This document shows, in pieces, positions 49,252 through 58,812 of a stretch of 64,000 nt of DNA. Under the pieces are notes generated by a model. The model had not been told where the DNA came from, did no database searches, and was given only the letters and a program-made list of their open reading frames with translations. The stretch is taken from NCBI RefSeq assembly GCF_019104745.1, contig NZ_JAHRWL010000001.1, positions 1,717,001-1,781,000 on the forward strand. The letters are read 5' to 3'. The translations under genes and the position numbers were made by a program. Source of the DNA: Thalassococcus arenae (GTDB taxonomy: Bacteria > Pseudomonadota > Alphaproteobacteria > Rhodobacterales > Rhodobacteraceae). Every line of letters begins with the position of its first letter. Positions within the stretch are counted from its first letter, which is position 1.

Positions 49252-50312
49252 TGAAAAAGTGGGTGATCCGCGTCGCGATCGGCGCCGTCTTTCTTGTCGG
49301 CGCTTTTTTCGTGGCGGTATCTTTGGCATCCACGCGCGAAAGGCCGTTGCCTTCGATCCTGCCGGGCTACCACCGCGCGACATTGGAGGTCGGGCATCGC
49401 GCCGACCCGATCGACCTGCACCTGTGGTACCCGGCCCAGCAGGGTGGCTCGGGGGAACTGCTGGCGCAGAACGCCCTGTTCTACGGTCACCACATCCTGC
49501 GCGATGCGCCGGCGCAGTCTGGAAGCTGGCCCGTGGTCGTGGTGTCGCACGGTTCGGGCGGCAACGCGCCCGCACTTGGATGGCTGATCTCCGATCTTGT
49601 CCGTTCGGGCATGATCGTCGTCGCCACCGATCACCCCGGCACGCGGTCCCGCGACAGCGACCCGTTCCAGACGATCAAGGTCTGGGAACGTCCGGCGGAC
49701 ATGTCCGCGTTGTTGGACCACCTTGCGGCGAATCCGCCGATGGGCGTGACGCCGGACATGACCCGGGTTGCGGCTTTGGGGTTTTCGTTGGGCGGCCATA
49801 GCGTGCTCAGCCTCGCGGGGTTGCGCGTATCGAAGTCGATGTTCATCGACTATTGCGAAGCCAATGCCGGCAAGATCGATTGCGGCTGGATGCAATCGGC
49901 CGGCGTCGATTTCGCCACCATCGACCAGGCGCGGTACGAACAGTCCAACCGCGATCCGCGCATCAAGGCCGTGGTGGCCGTTGACCCGGCCCTGCCGCAG
50001 GCCGTTCCCGACGCGGGGACAGCGGACATTTCGACCCGGACGCTGATCATCAACCTTGGGCAACCCGGCGATGTCCCGGCGGCGATGCGCGCCGACGCGT
50101 TGGCCGACCGCATCGACGGGGCGCAGTACCAAAGCATCGAAAACGCCTGGCACTTCTCGTTTCTGGCCGAATGCAGCGCCTTGGGGCGCGTGGCGATCGG
50201 CCTCGCCGGGGACGACAACATCTGCGCCGACCTGGAAGGCAGACCGCGTTCGGATATCCACCGGGAACTGCGTTCGGTCATCGGTGCATTTCTGGCCGAA
50301 ACGCTGCTGTGA
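49251..50312 (+). CDS. Alpha/beta hydrolase, membrane-anchored or exported
   Basis: A 353-residue protein whose N-terminus (KWVIRVAIGAVFLVGAFFVA) is a signal anchor or signal peptide. The body is an alpha/beta hydrolase: VVVSHGSGGNAPALG gives the oxyanion hole, GFSLGGH carries the nucleophile Ser179, and a C-terminal His (ENAWHFSFLAEC) completes the triad. It resembles dienelactone-hydrolase or PAF-acetylhydrolase-like esterases; substrate is unknown. The start overlaps the adk stop by one base (TGATG), so it shares the ribosomal transcript; a GTG one codon upstream is an alternative. Confidence 0.85.
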   Translation: MKKWVIRVAIGAVFLVGAFFVAVSLASTRERPLPSILPGYHRATLEVGHRADPIDLHLWYPAQQGGSGELLAQNALFYGHHILRDAPAQSGSWPVVVVSHGSGGNAPALGWLISDLVRSGMIVVATDHPGTRSRDSDPFQTIKVWERPADMSALLDHLAANPPMGVTPDMTRVAALGFSLGGHSVLSLAGLRVSKSMFIDYCEANAGKIDCGWMQSAGVDFATIDQARYEQSNRDPRIKAVVAVDPALPQAVPDAGTADISTRTLIINLGQPGDVPAAMRADALADRIDGAQYQSIENAWHFSFLAECSALGRVAIGLAGDDNICADLEGRPRSDIHRELRSVIGAFLAETLL

Positions 50313-50354
50313 CAGGCGTCAAAGCCGCCGCGATCGATAAGGGCGATACAGCCC

Positions 50355-50383
50355 TTGACCCTCGCGGCAATTGTTCCTAGTTA
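50355..50383 (+). promoter_or_regulatory. Probable promoter of the alpha operon (rpsM)
   Basis: TTGACC (50355-50360), 17 bases, TAGTTA (50378-50383), C before both. It is 155 bases before rpsM. The surrounding 225-base spacer has no supported gene. Confidence 0.6.
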
Positions 50384-50537
50384 CCGCCATCTCGACACGA
50401 GAATCACCCTTGTCGCGCGGGTCGCTCCCGCAAGGCAGATCACCTGATCAGCGCAGGCCCGCAGGCTCATCCGCCTCGGGCCTCATGTTGTGAAAAAAGG
50501 ACCTGGTATCACGGGTCCGCAACGAAAGGAAACGCAC

Positions 50538-50906
50538 GTGGCACGTATTGCCGGCGTCAACATCCCGACCAACAAGCGGGTGCCGATCGCACTCACCTAT
50601 ATCACCGGAATCGGACACACCACCGCCAAGCAGATCTGCGAGGCCGTGAAGATCGACCAGGCGCGCCGGGTCAACGAGCTGTCGGATGCCGAAGTGCTTG
50701 CCATCCGCGAGCATATCGATGCCAACCTGACCGTCGAAGGCGACCTGCGCCGCGACACGCAGATGAACATCAAGCGCCTGATGGACCTTGGCTGCTACCG
50801 TGGCCTGCGTCACCGCAGGAACCTGCCCGTGCGCGGACAGCGCACCCATACCAACGCACGCACGCGCAAGGGCCCCGCAAAGCCCATCGCCGGCAAGAAG
50901 AAGTAA
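50538..50906 (+). CDS. rpsM: 30S ribosomal protein S13
   Basis: S13 bridges the subunits and contacts the P-site tRNA. The 122-residue protein begins with GTG at 50538 ([20 protein letters not shown]), decided by the family start and the GAAAGGA ribosome site. It has [20 protein letters not shown] and a basic tail. First gene of the alpha unit. Confidence 0.98.
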   Translation: MARIAGVNIPTNKRVPIALTYITGIGHTTAKQICEAVKIDQARRVNELSDAEVLAIREHIDANLTVEGDLRRDTQMNIKRLMDLGCYRGLRHRRNLPVRGQRTHTNARTRKGPAKPIAGKKK

Positions 50907-50921
50907 GGGAGGCAGCGACCA

Positions 50922-51314
50922 ATGGCACGTGATACTCGCCGTACAGGCAAGAAAAAGGTCTCCAAGAACATCGCCGCCGGTGTGGCGCATGTGAACAGCT
51001 CGTTCAACAACACCAAGGTCCTGATCTCGGACGTGCAGGGCAACGCAATCGCGTGGTCCTCGGCAGGAACGATGGGCTTCAAGGGTTCGCGCAAGTCGAC
51101 CCCCTACGCTGCCCAGCTGGCCGCCGAAGATGCCGGCCGCAAGGCGCAGGAACATGGTGTGAAGACGCTGGAAGTCGAAGTGCAGGGCCCCGGTTCGGGC
51201 CGCGAGTCGGCGCTGCGCGCGCTGGCCGCCGTCGGTTTCAACATCACGTCGATCCGCGATGTGACGCCGATCGCGCATAACGGCTGCCGTCCGCCGAAGC
51301 GCCGCCGCGTCTGA
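50922..51314 (+). CDS. rpsK: 30S ribosomal protein S11
   Basis: S11 lies on the 30S platform by the E site. The 130-residue protein has [20 protein letters not shown] and [20 protein letters not shown], ending in KRRRV. A strong hairpin with a T-containing tail follows before rpoA. Confidence 0.99.
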   Translation: MARDTRRTGKKKVSKNIAAGVAHVNSSFNNTKVLISDVQGNAIAWSSAGTMGFKGSRKSTPYAAQLAAEDAGRKAQEHGVKTLEVEVQGPGSGRESALRALAAVGFNITSIRDVTPIAHNGCRPPKRRRV

Positions 51315-51333
51315 CGCGCGCAACCGCAATTCC

Positions 51334-51373
51334 CGCAGCCGGGCCTTGTTTGCCCGGCTGCGTTTCGTCGTTT
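51334..51373 (+). terminator. Attenuator-like hairpin between rpsK and rpoA
   Basis: A perfect 11-bp stem CGCAGCCGGGC/GCCCGGCTGCG (51334-51344, 51352-51362) with loop CTTGTTT, then TTTCGTCGTTT. Shaped like an intrinsic terminator; partial termination would lower rpoA relative to the ribosomal genes. Confidence 0.75.
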
Positions 51374-51432
51374 GAAACCTCGGGCGTCCGCACCTTTGGA
51401 CATGGGGCGCGGGCAAGTATGGAGGGACCTTC

Positions 51433-52449
51433 ATGATCCACAAGAACTGGGCCGAACTGATCAAGCCGACACAGCTGGAAGTCAAGCCGGGCAACGATCC
51501 TGCGCGCATGGCGACCGTGGTCGCCGAACCGCTGGAACGTGGTTTCGGCCTGACGCTGGGCAACGCGCTACGGCGCGTGCTGCTGTCGAGCCTTCAGGGC
51601 GCGGCCATCACCTCCGTTCAGATCGACAACGTGCTGCACGAGTTCTCGTCGGTGGCCGGTGTCCGCGAGGACGTGACCGACATCGTTCTGAACCTCAAGG
51701 GCGTCAGCCTGAGCATGGAAGTCGAGGGCCCCAAGCGGCTGTCGATCAACGCCAAGGGCCCGGGCGTTGTCACCGCCGGCGATATCAGCGAAACCGCCGG
51801 TATCGAGGTTCTGAACCGCGAGCACGTGATCTGCCACCTCGACGAGGGCGCGGATCTCTACATGGAACTGACTGTCAACACCGGCAAGGGCTATGTCGCG
51901 GCCGACAAGAACAAGCCCGAGGATGCGCCGATCGGCCTGATTCCGATCGACGCGATCTATTCGCCGGTGAAGAAGGTCGCCTATGACGTCCAACCCACCC
52001 GCGAGGGCCAGGTGCTGGATTACGACAAGCTGACCATGAAGGTGGAAACCGACGGGTCGGTCACGCCCGAGGATGCCATCGCCTACGCCGCGCGCATCCT
52101 GCAGGACCAGCTGTCGATCTTCGTCAACTTCGACGAGCCCGAAGCGGCCCGCGCGCAGGACGACGAGGATGGCCTCGAGTTCAACCCGCTGCTGCTCAAG
52201 AAGGTCGACGAACTGGAACTGTCGGTGCGGTCGGCCAACTGCCTGAAGAACGACAACATCGTCTATATCGGCGACCTGATCCAGAAGACCGAAGCCGAGA
52301 TGCTGCGCACCCCGAACTTCGGCCGCAAGTCGCTGAACGAGATCAAGGAAGTGCTGTCGGGCATGGGGCTGCACCTGGGCATGGATGTCGAGGATTGGCC
52401 GCCGGACAACATCGAGGACCTGGCGAAAAAGCTGGAAGACTCGTTTTAA
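51433..52449 (+). CDS. rpoA: RNA polymerase alpha subunit
   Basis: The 338-residue alpha subunit starts core assembly and, by its C-terminal domain, contacts promoter UP elements and activators. The N-terminal domain has [20 protein letters not shown]; the C-terminal domain ([20 protein letters not shown], then [20 protein letters not shown]) is complete. ATG at 51433 follows TATGGAGGGA. Confidence 0.99.
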   Translation: MIHKNWAELIKPTQLEVKPGNDPARMATVVAEPLERGFGLTLGNALRRVLLSSLQGAAITSVQIDNVLHEFSSVAGVREDVTDIVLNLKGVSLSMEVEGPKRLSINAKGPGVVTAGDISETAGIEVLNREHVICHLDEGADLYMELTVNTGKGYVAADKNKPEDAPIGLIPIDAIYSPVKKVAYDVQPTREGQVLDYDKLTMKVETDGSVTPEDAIAYAARILQDQLSIFVNFDEPEAARAQDDEDGLEFNPLLLKKVDELELSVRSANCLKNDNIVYIGDLIQKTEAEMLRTPNFGRKSLNEIKEVLSGMGLHLGMDVEDWPPDNIEDLAKKLEDSF

Positions 52450-52450
52450 G

Positions 52451-52504
52451 ATGCGTGCAAGCACGCACCCCGCCACGATGTGGGGTGCGTGATTTCCCGC
52501 GTCA
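52451..52504. repeat. Paired inverted repeat C (REP-like, decayed), rpoA/rplQ spacer
   Basis: Left palindrome TGCGTGC-AA-GCACGCA (52452-52467) followed by CCCCGCC, and right GGGGTGCGTG-ATTT-CCCGCG (52482-52501). It is a degenerate relative of elements A and B with no intact GTAG head. Confidence 0.65.
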
Positions 52505-52592
52505 CGGGCACATGCCCCAAGGAGAGCGATCCGCACGCATGGATCGCCGGACAAAGCAAAACCGCCCGTAGAGGGCAAACGGAGTAAGACAC

Positions 52593-53012
52593 ATGCGTCA
52601 CGCAAAGGGCTATCGCCGCCTCAACCGCACCCACGAGCACCGCAAGGCTTTGTGGGCCAACATGGCCGGCTCGCTCATCGAACACGAACAGATCAAGACC
52701 ACCCTGCCCAAGGCCAAGGAACTCAAGCGTGTCATCGACAAGCTGATCACCCTGGGCAAGCGCGGCGATCTGCACGCCCGCCGCCAGGCCGCGGCTCAGC
52801 TCAAGCAGGACATGCACGTCGCCAAGCTGTTCGACGTGCTGGGCCCGCGTTATGCCGAGCGCCAGGGCGGCTATTGCCGGGTTCTCAAGGCCGGGTTCCG
52901 CTATGGCGACATGGCGCCCATGGCGATCATCGAACTAGTCGATCGCGATGTCGACGCCAAGGGTGCGGCCGACAAGGCCCGCCTGGCCGAAGCCGAGGCT
53001 GCCGAGGAATAA
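52593..53012 (+). CDS. rplQ: 50S ribosomal protein L17
   Basis: L17 is near the tunnel exit. The 139-residue protein has [20 protein letters not shown] and [20 protein letters not shown], with a short Ala/Glu tail. Last gene of the ribosomal region; a terminator follows. Confidence 0.99.
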   Translation: MRHAKGYRRLNRTHEHRKALWANMAGSLIEHEQIKTTLPKAKELKRVIDKLITLGKRGDLHARRQAAAQLKQDMHVAKLFDVLGPRYAERQGGYCRVLKAGFRYGDMAPMAIIELVDRDVDAKGAADKARLAEAEAAEE

Positions 53013-53035
53013 GCGCGTCCGCGTATCGGATGTCG

Positions 53036-53064
53036 GGCCTCGCCGGAGACGGCGGGGCCTTTTT
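53036..53064 (+). terminator. Intrinsic terminator after rplQ
   Basis: A 9-bp stem GGCCTCGCC/GGCGGGGCC (53036-53044, 53051-53059; one T-G pair) with loop GGAGAC and a TTTTTC tail. Confidence 0.9.
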
Positions 53065-53182
53065 CTTTGGCCCTGCGCCAGCCGGACCGACGGCGCCTGC
53101 GTATTTGCAAAAGAGAAGAAGGGCTGGTTTTGTCCTTGTATCAATCGGGTCGCGCCGACATATCGCGGGCAAGGAGAAAGCC

Positions 53183-54559
53183 ATGCTGCGGATCTTTCTG
53201 TTCCTCTGCTGCCTTCTGGCCGCGCCGCTGGCCGCCGATACAAGCGTGCCGCAAAGCCAGGCCGAGATTTCGCTGTCCTTCGCGCCACTTGTGAAGGAAG
53301 CGGCCCCGGCGGTTGTCAACATCTATGCTCGCCGCGTGGTTCAGGCGCGGTCGCCCTTTGCCGATGATCCGTTTTTCGGGAATTTCTTCCGCGACTTCGG
53401 CAGCCGACCTCAGGTCCAGAATTCGCTGGGGTCCGGCGTGATCCTGTCGGGCGATGGCATCGTGGTGTCGAACTATCACGTCGTCGGACAGGCGACCGAT
53501 ATCCGCGTCGTGCTGAACGACCGCCGCGAATTCGCGGCGCAGGTGTTGCTGGGCGACGAAGAGGCCGACCTCGCGATCCTGCAACTGGATGGTGCCGCCC
53601 ACATGCCGCATCTGCCCCTGCGCGACAGCGATACGGTCGAGGTGGGCGAACTGGTTCTGGCGATCGGCAACCCGTTCGGCGTGGGCCAGACCGTCAGCAG
53701 CGGCATCGTCAGCGGGCTGGCGCGGTCGGGTACTGCGACCGGCAATGCGCGGGGTTATTTCATCCAGACCGATGCACCGATCAATCCCGGCAATTCCGGC
53801 GGCGCGTTGATCGATGTGGCCGGGCGGCTGATCGGGGTCAACACCTCGATCCTGACGCGCTCGGGCGGGTCGAACGGTATCGGCTTCGCGATCCCCTCGG
53901 CGTTGGTCAGCCAGTTCGTGGCGCAGGCCCGGGCCGGAAAAACCCGGTTCGAACGCCCCTGGGCCGGGCTGGTCGGTCAGCCGGTCGACGCCGATCTGTC
54001 CGACAGCCTGGGTCTCGGACGGCCCGGCGGCGTCTTGCTGGCCGCGGTGCACCCGGCCTCGGCCTTTGCCGCGGCTGGGCTGGTGGCGGGCGACGTCGTG
54101 CTCAGCGTTGACGGCCAGCCGGTCAACACCCCCGCCGAGATGCTGTTTCGCATGACGGTGCGCGGCATCGGCGCCGAAGCCGAGATCGCCTATGTCTCGC
54201 GCGGGGAAACGCGCGTGGCCCGTGTCGCGATGATCGCCCCGCCGGATGATCCGCCGCGCGAGGCGGTCACGCTCGATCGCGGCGCGGTTCTGCCGGGGTT
54301 GAGCCTGGCACGGGTGAACCCTGCCGTGGCGGCCGAGATGGGGATCGAGGGCGCGCCGCCCGACGGCGTCGTCGTCACCGATCCGGGCCCCTACGGCGCG
54401 CGGGCCGGGTTGCGGCCCGGCGACATTCTTCAGGCGATCAACGGCCGTACCGTCGACGCGCCCGGCAGGGTCGACGCGATGCTGCGTCGCGCCGCGCCCC
54501 GCATCGATCTCGACATCCTGCGCGGCAACCGCCGCGTCGCCCTGCGGTTCCGGGTCTGA
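53183..54559 (+). CDS. Deg-family periplasmic serine protease with two PDZ domains
   Basis: A 458-residue DegP/DegQ-type protease that handles misfolded envelope proteins. A signal peptide (about residues 1-18) is followed by the trypsin-like domain with the triad His99 (SNYHVVG), Asp129 (EADLAIL) and Ser205 (NPGNSGGAL), then two PDZ domains (near residues 255-340 and 380-455). ATG at 53183 follows AAGGAGAAAG. Its stop overlaps the rarA start by one base. DegQ or DegP cannot be told apart by eye. Confidence 0.93.
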   Translation: MLRIFLFLCCLLAAPLAADTSVPQSQAEISLSFAPLVKEAAPAVVNIYARRVVQARSPFADDPFFGNFFRDFGSRPQVQNSLGSGVILSGDGIVVSNYHVVGQATDIRVVLNDRREFAAQVLLGDEEADLAILQLDGAAHMPHLPLRDSDTVEVGELVLAIGNPFGVGQTVSSGIVSGLARSGTATGNARGYFIQTDAPINPGNSGGALIDVAGRLIGVNTSILTRSGGSNGIGFAIPSALVSQFVAQARAGKTRFERPWAGLVGQPVDADLSDSLGLGRPGGVLLAAVHPASAFAAAGLVAGDVVLSVDGQPVNTPAEMLFRMTVRGIGAEAEIAYVSRGETRVARVAMIAPPDDPPREAVTLDRGAVLPGLSLARVNPAVAAEMGIEGAPPDGVVVTDPGPYGARAGLRPGDILQAINGRTVDAPGRVDAMLRRAAPRIDLDILRGNRRVALRFRV

Positions 54560-55863
54560 TGGCCGACCTGTTCGACCGCGACACACCCGTTCCGGACACC
54601 GCGCCGCGTCCTCTGGCCGACCGTCTGCGCCCGCGCGATCTGGACACGGTCATCGGTCAGGAGCAGGTTCTGGGCAAGGACGCCCCGCTGCGGGTGATGC
54701 TGGAGGCCGGCGCGCTCGGTTCGCTGATCCTGTGGGGGCCGCCGGGGGTGGGCAAGACCACCATCGCGCGGCTTCTGGCGGATGAGACCGACCTGCATTT
54801 CGTCCAGATCAGCGCGATCTTCACCGGCGTGCCCGAGCTGCGCAAGGTCTTCGAGGCCGCGCGCCTGCGCCGTCAGTCCGGCAGGGGCACGCTGCTTTTC
54901 GTCGACGAGATCCACCGCTTCAACAAGGCCCAGCAGGACGGGTTCCTGCCGCATATGGAGGACGGCACCATCGTCCTGGTCGGCGCCACGACGGAAAACC
55001 CGTCTTTCGAGCTGAACGCGGCACTGCTGAGCCGGGCGCAGGTGCTGGTGCTGGACCGACTGGACCTGGCCGATCTCGAACGGCTTGCCCAGCGGGCGGA
55101 AAAGGAACTGGGCCGTGCCCTGCCGCTTGACGGTCCGGCGCGCGAGGCGCTGCTGGAAATGGCGGATGGCGACGGGCGCGCGCTGCTGAACCTGGTCGAG
55201 CAGGTCATGGCCTGGACGGTCGCGGGCAAGCTTGACACCGACGCGTTGACAACGCGGCTGATGCGGCGTGCGGCGCAGTACGACAAGTCCGGCGATACGC
55301 ATTACAACCTGATTTCGGCGCTGCACAAATCGGTGCGCGGTTCCGATCCCGACGCCGCGCTTTATTGGCTGGCGCGGATGCTGGACGCGGGCGAAGACCC
55401 GCGCTTCCTGGCGCGCCGCATCACCCGGATGGCGGTCGAGGATATCGGCCTGGCCGATCCACAGGCGCAGGCCGTCTGCCTGCAAGGCTGGCAGACCTAT
55501 GAGAGGCTTGGATCGCCCGAGGGTGAGCTGGCGCTGGCCCAAGCGGTCGTCTACCTCGCGCTGGCGCCGAAATCGAACGCCACCTATGTCGCCTACAAGG
55601 CGTCGCGGAAGGCGGCGAAGAAGACCGGCTCGCTGATGCCGCCCAAGCATATCCTGAACGCACCGACGGGGTTGATGAAGGACCAGGGCTATGGTGCCGG
55701 ATACGCCTATGACCACGATGCCGAAGACGGGTTTTCGGGCCAGGACTATTTCCCCGAAGCGATGGGGCGCGACAGCTATTACGCGCCGGTCGAACGCGGC
55801 TTCGAGCGTGAATTGAAAAAGCGCCTCGACTATTTCACACGGCTGAGAAAAGACCGGGGATGA
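54559..55863 (+). CDS. rarA: Replication-associated recombination protein RarA
   Basis: RarA (MgsA) is an AAA+ ATPase acting at stalled replication forks with SSB. The 434-residue protein has Walker [12 protein letters not shown] (near residues 58-68), Walker [17 protein letters not shown], sensor [12 protein letters not shown] and the C-terminal tetramerisation part ([20 protein letters not shown]). ATG overlaps the protease stop, indicating one operon. Confidence 0.97.
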   Translation: MADLFDRDTPVPDTAPRPLADRLRPRDLDTVIGQEQVLGKDAPLRVMLEAGALGSLILWGPPGVGKTTIARLLADETDLHFVQISAIFTGVPELRKVFEAARLRRQSGRGTLLFVDEIHRFNKAQQDGFLPHMEDGTIVLVGATTENPSFELNAALLSRAQVLVLDRLDLADLERLAQRAEKELGRALPLDGPAREALLEMADGDGRALLNLVEQVMAWTVAGKLDTDALTTRLMRRAAQYDKSGDTHYNLISALHKSVRGSDPDAALYWLARMLDAGEDPRFLARRITRMAVEDIGLADPQAQAVCLQGWQTYERLGSPEGELALAQAVVYLALAPKSNATYVAYKASRKAAKKTGSLMPPKHILNAPTGLMKDQGYGAGYAYDHDAEDGFSGQDYFPEAMGRDSYYAPVERGFERELKKRLDYFTRLRKDRG

Positions 55864-55923
55864 CTCTGCGCCTGGCCAGAAATATCCCGGGGGAACGCCG
55901 CGGGCGCGGGGGCAGAGCCCCCG

Positions 55924-57300
55924 TCACACCACGTTGATCCAGGTGCCCATGCCGGCGGCGTGATGCGACAGCATGTGGCAGTGGAACAGCCATTTTCCGG
56001 GATTGTGCGCCGCAAAGGCGATCTCGCGCACCTCGTTCGGCTGGATCAGGATCGTATCGCGCAGCGGGCCGAGCGACGCATCGGCAAGCACCTCGGCGAA
56101 ATGCATGCCGTGCAGGTGCATGGCGTGCGGAAATGCCGTGTCATTCGCCAACCCGATCCGCACGCTTTCGCCCTGCGCAACCTCGACCAACGGGTCGCCG
56201 TGACCGTAGTCGCCCATCTGGTGCACCGCGCCGTTGAAGGCCCAAAAGACGTTCTCCATCGCCAGTTCGCGCATGCCGCGCCGTTCGCCCCGGAACATCG
56301 CGCCGCCCATGCCGCCCATGGCGCCGCCTTCCATCAAGAGGGTTGCGGGGCGCGCGGCGGCGAGGTCGATGGGGAACTCCGGATTGGGCGGCAGCGGGTT
56401 CGGTGCGCCGCGCCGGGCCTGCGCCGCGCCCGATACCGGAAACGCCGCCATGACATAGCCGCCGTCGCGTTCGAAGGTCAGCAACAGGGCTTCGGTTTCG
56501 TCGATGACGTCGACCAGCAGGTCGATGCGCTGTGCCGGGGCGAGCGTCAGCCTGTCGGTCACCGCTTGCGGCGTGGCCAGCGGCATCCCGTCCAGCGCTA
56601 CCACGATCCCCTCGAACCCTTGCAGGCCCAGCGAGAACACGCGCGCATTCGCCGCCGAAATCAGCCGCAGCCGCAGGCGCTGGCCCTGGCGGACCGGGAA
56701 TTCGGGGTCCATCGTTCCATTGGCGATCCACAGATTGCCGATCCGGCCGGCATGGCTGCGGTCGTGGCGGTTGTCGAAATCGGCGGTGATCTGGGCATCC
56801 TGATCGATGCGGATGTCGTCCAGCACCAGCGTGATGTCGTGATCCAAATCGGGCGCGCCCTCGGCCTCCTCGACGATCAGCGGGCCGTAAAGGCCGCGTT
56901 CCACCTGTTCGACGCTCTGGGCGTGGCTGTGATACCAGTAGGTTCCCGCGTCGGGCAGCGCGAAGTCGTAGTCGAACCGGTCGCCCGGCGCGATGGCTTC
57001 CTGCGTCAGCCCGGGCACACCGTCCATCGCGTTCGGCAGGCGCAAGCCGTGCCAGTGCACCGAGGTCGGTTGCGGCAGGTCGTTCTGCACGCCGATGCGC
57101 AGCCGTTCGCCCTGGCGATAGCGCAAGGACTGACCCGGCATCGACCCGTTGAACGTCCAGAGCGCGGTTTCGGCATAACCCTCGGGAGCGACCTGTTGGC
57201 GCGACGGGGCGGCGGTCAGGACCGTGCCGGTACTTGCCCAGGCCGGGCGGTACAGAACGGCGGCGGCAGAGGCGGCAAGGAATCGGCGGCGTGAGATCAT
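55924..57300 (-). CDS. Multicopper oxidase, Tat-exported
   Basis: A 458-residue three-domain multicopper oxidase, with a Tat signal (MISRRRFLAASAAAV). Copper ligands are seen in HWHG (domain 1), WYHSHAQS, HAMHLHGMHF and the C-terminal HCHMLSHHAAGM, which supply the type-1, 2 and 3 sites. A Met/Gly-rich segment LLMEGGAMGGMGGAMFRG recalls the copper-binding loop of CueO-type cuprous oxidases, so copper detoxification is likely but not certain. Start 57300 is set by the Tat motif. It is divergent from crcB. Confidence 0.93.
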   Translation of the reverse strand: MISRRRFLAASAAAVLYRPAWASTGTVLTAAPSRQQVAPEGYAETALWTFNGSMPGQSLRYRQGERLRIGVQNDLPQPTSVHWHGLRLPNAMDGVPGLTQEAIAPGDRFDYDFALPDAGTYWYHSHAQSVEQVERGLYGPLIVEEAEGAPDLDHDITLVLDDIRIDQDAQITADFDNRHDRSHAGRIGNLWIANGTMDPEFPVRQGQRLRLRLISAANARVFSLGLQGFEGIVVALDGMPLATPQAVTDRLTLAPAQRIDLLVDVIDETEALLLTFERDGGYVMAAFPVSGAAQARRGAPNPLPPNPEFPIDLAAARPATLLMEGGAMGGMGGAMFRGERRGMRELAMENVFWAFNGAVHQMGDYGHGDPLVEVAQGESVRIGLANDTAFPHAMHLHGMHFAEVLADASLGPLRDTILIQPNEVREIAFAAHNPGKWLFHCHMLSHHAAGMGTWINVV

Positions 57301-57394
57301 GGCATGCTCCGTTTGAGCCAAGGATAGGCGCGGTGCACCCATGCGGAAAGGGGCATCGCTTGACATCCCGGTGATGCCGCGCAAAGCACCGGGC

Positions 57395-57772
57395 ATGAGC
57401 ATGTCCCTGTTGCAAGTGGCCCTTGGCGGCGCGATCGGCGCCAGCGCCCGGTATCTGACCGGCCATGCCGCCTTGCGCCTGCTTGGCCCCGGCTTTCCCT
57501 GGGGCACGCTGATCGTCAATGTCGTCGGATCATTCCTGATGGGGGTGGCGGTGGTCGCCTTGCTGCAGTTCTCGGCCAACCGCTTTGCGCCTCTGCTGGT
57601 CACCGGCGTGCTGGGTGGCTTCACCACGTTTTCGGCTTTTTCGCTGGACGCGGTGACGCTTTACGAACGCGGCCAGGTGTCTCTGGCGGCCGGCTATGTG
57701 ACCGCATCGGTCGCCCTGTCCATCGCGGCCTTGTTCGCGGGGCTGTGGCTTGCACGGAGTGTCCTGACATGA
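57395..57772 (+). CDS. crcB: Fluoride channel CrcB/Fluc
   Basis: CrcB exports fluoride through a dual-topology dimer in the inner membrane. The 125-residue protein has four helices, with GAIGASARYLTG, NVVGSFLMGV and the signature GGFTTFSAFSLDAV. ATG at 57395 or 57401 are both possible. Its stop overlaps the rluC-family gene (ATGA). No fluoride riboswitch was recognised upstream. Confidence 0.94.
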   Translation: MSMSLLQVALGGAIGASARYLTGHAALRLLGPGFPWGTLIVNVVGSFLMGVAVVALLQFSANRFAPLLVTGVLGGFTTFSAFSLDAVTLYERGQVSLAAGYVTASVALSIAALFAGLWLARSVLT

Positions 57773-58812
57773 GCCGCGTGCAGAATGTCATCGTGGGGCC
57801 GGGCGACGGCGACCAGCGGCTGGATCGCTGGCTGAAACGGCATTTCCCGCAATTGGCCCAGGGCCGGATCGAAAAGATGTGCCGCAAGGGCGAACTGCGC
57901 GTCGACGGGGGGCGGGTCAAGGCCTCGACCAAGGTGCAGGTCGGCCAAAGCGTGCGCATCCCGCCGCTGCCGGAACCGGGCGAGGTCACCTCTCAACCCA
58001 AGCCGCCGGTCAGCGACGCCGATGCGCAGATGATCCGCGACTGCGTGATCTATCGCGATGACCACATCATCGCGCTGAACAAGCCGCCGGGCCTGCCGAC
58101 GCAAGGCGGCAGCAAGCAGACCCGCCATGTCGACGGGCTGGCCGAGGCGCTGCGCTTTGGATATGACGACAAGCCGCGCCTGGTGCACCGGCTGGACAAG
58201 GACACATCGGGCGTGCTGCTGCTGGCGCGCACCCGAGAGATGGCCAAGGCGCTGACCGCCGCGATCCGCCACCGCGAGACGCGCAAGATCTACTGGGCGC
58301 TGGTTGCGGGTGTGCCGACTCCCTATCTGGGCGAGATCCGCTATGGCCTGGTCAAGGCGCCGGGGCACGGCAAGGGCGGCGAGGGTGAAAAGATGCTGTG
58401 CGTCCATCCCCGTGACATGGACAAGACCCCGGATGCCAAGCGCGCGCATACGCTCTATGCCACGCTCTACCGTGTCGCCAGCCGTGCCGCCTGGGTGGCG
58501 ATGGAGCCGATCACCGGCCGCACCCACCAGCTGCGCGCCCATATGGCCGAGATCGGCCACCCGATCATCGGCGACGGCAAATACGGTGGCTCGGGGCAAG
58601 AGAATCTGGGCGATGGCTGGGGCGCGCAACTGGGGGGCGCGATTTCCAAGAAATTGCACCTGCACGCCCGGTCGATGACTTTCGAACATCCAGTGACTCA
58701 CCGGGCGCTGACGATTGCCGCACCGTTGCCGCCGCATATGGCGCAAAGCTGGGAAACCCTTGGCTGGGCCGAGGATTTCGCTGCGGACGACCCGTTCGAG
58801 GAACTGCGATGA
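57769..58812 (+). CDS. RluC/RluD-family pseudouridine synthase
   Basis: A 347-residue RNA pseudouridine synthase. An N-terminal S4 domain (QRLDRWLKRHFPQLAQGRI) is followed by the catalytic domain with HRLDKDTSG (about residues 140-148), which carries the essential Asp, and GRTHQLRAHMAEIGHPI. The target is probably 23S rRNA (the RluC sites), but this is inferred from the family. Coupled at both ends by ATGA overlaps. Confidence 0.93.
   Translation: MSRVQNVIVGPGDGDQRLDRWLKRHFPQLAQGRIEKMCRKGELRVDGGRVKASTKVQVGQSVRIPPLPEPGEVTSQPKPPVSDADAQMIRDCVIYRDDHIIALNKPPGLPTQGGSKQTRHVDGLAEALRFGYDDKPRLVHRLDKDTSGVLLLARTREMAKALTAAIRHRETRKIYWALVAGVPTPYLGEIRYGLVKAPGHGKGGEGEKMLCVHPRDMDKTPDAKRAHTLYATLYRVASRAAWVAMEPITGRTHQLRAHMAEIGHPIIGDGKYGGSGQENLGDGWGAQLGGAISKKLHLHARSMTFEHPVTHRALTIAAPLPPHMAQSWETLGWAEDFAADDPFEELR

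Noticed and set aside
48611-50537. Missing rpmJ or infA between secY and rpsM as a loss
   Set aside because: In alphaproteobacteria these genes normally lie elsewhere, so their absence here says nothing.
57301-57394. Fluoride riboswitch before crcB
   Set aside because: The conserved core of the crcB motif could not be found in the 94-base spacer. A TTGACA is present at 57359, but it lacks a good -10.
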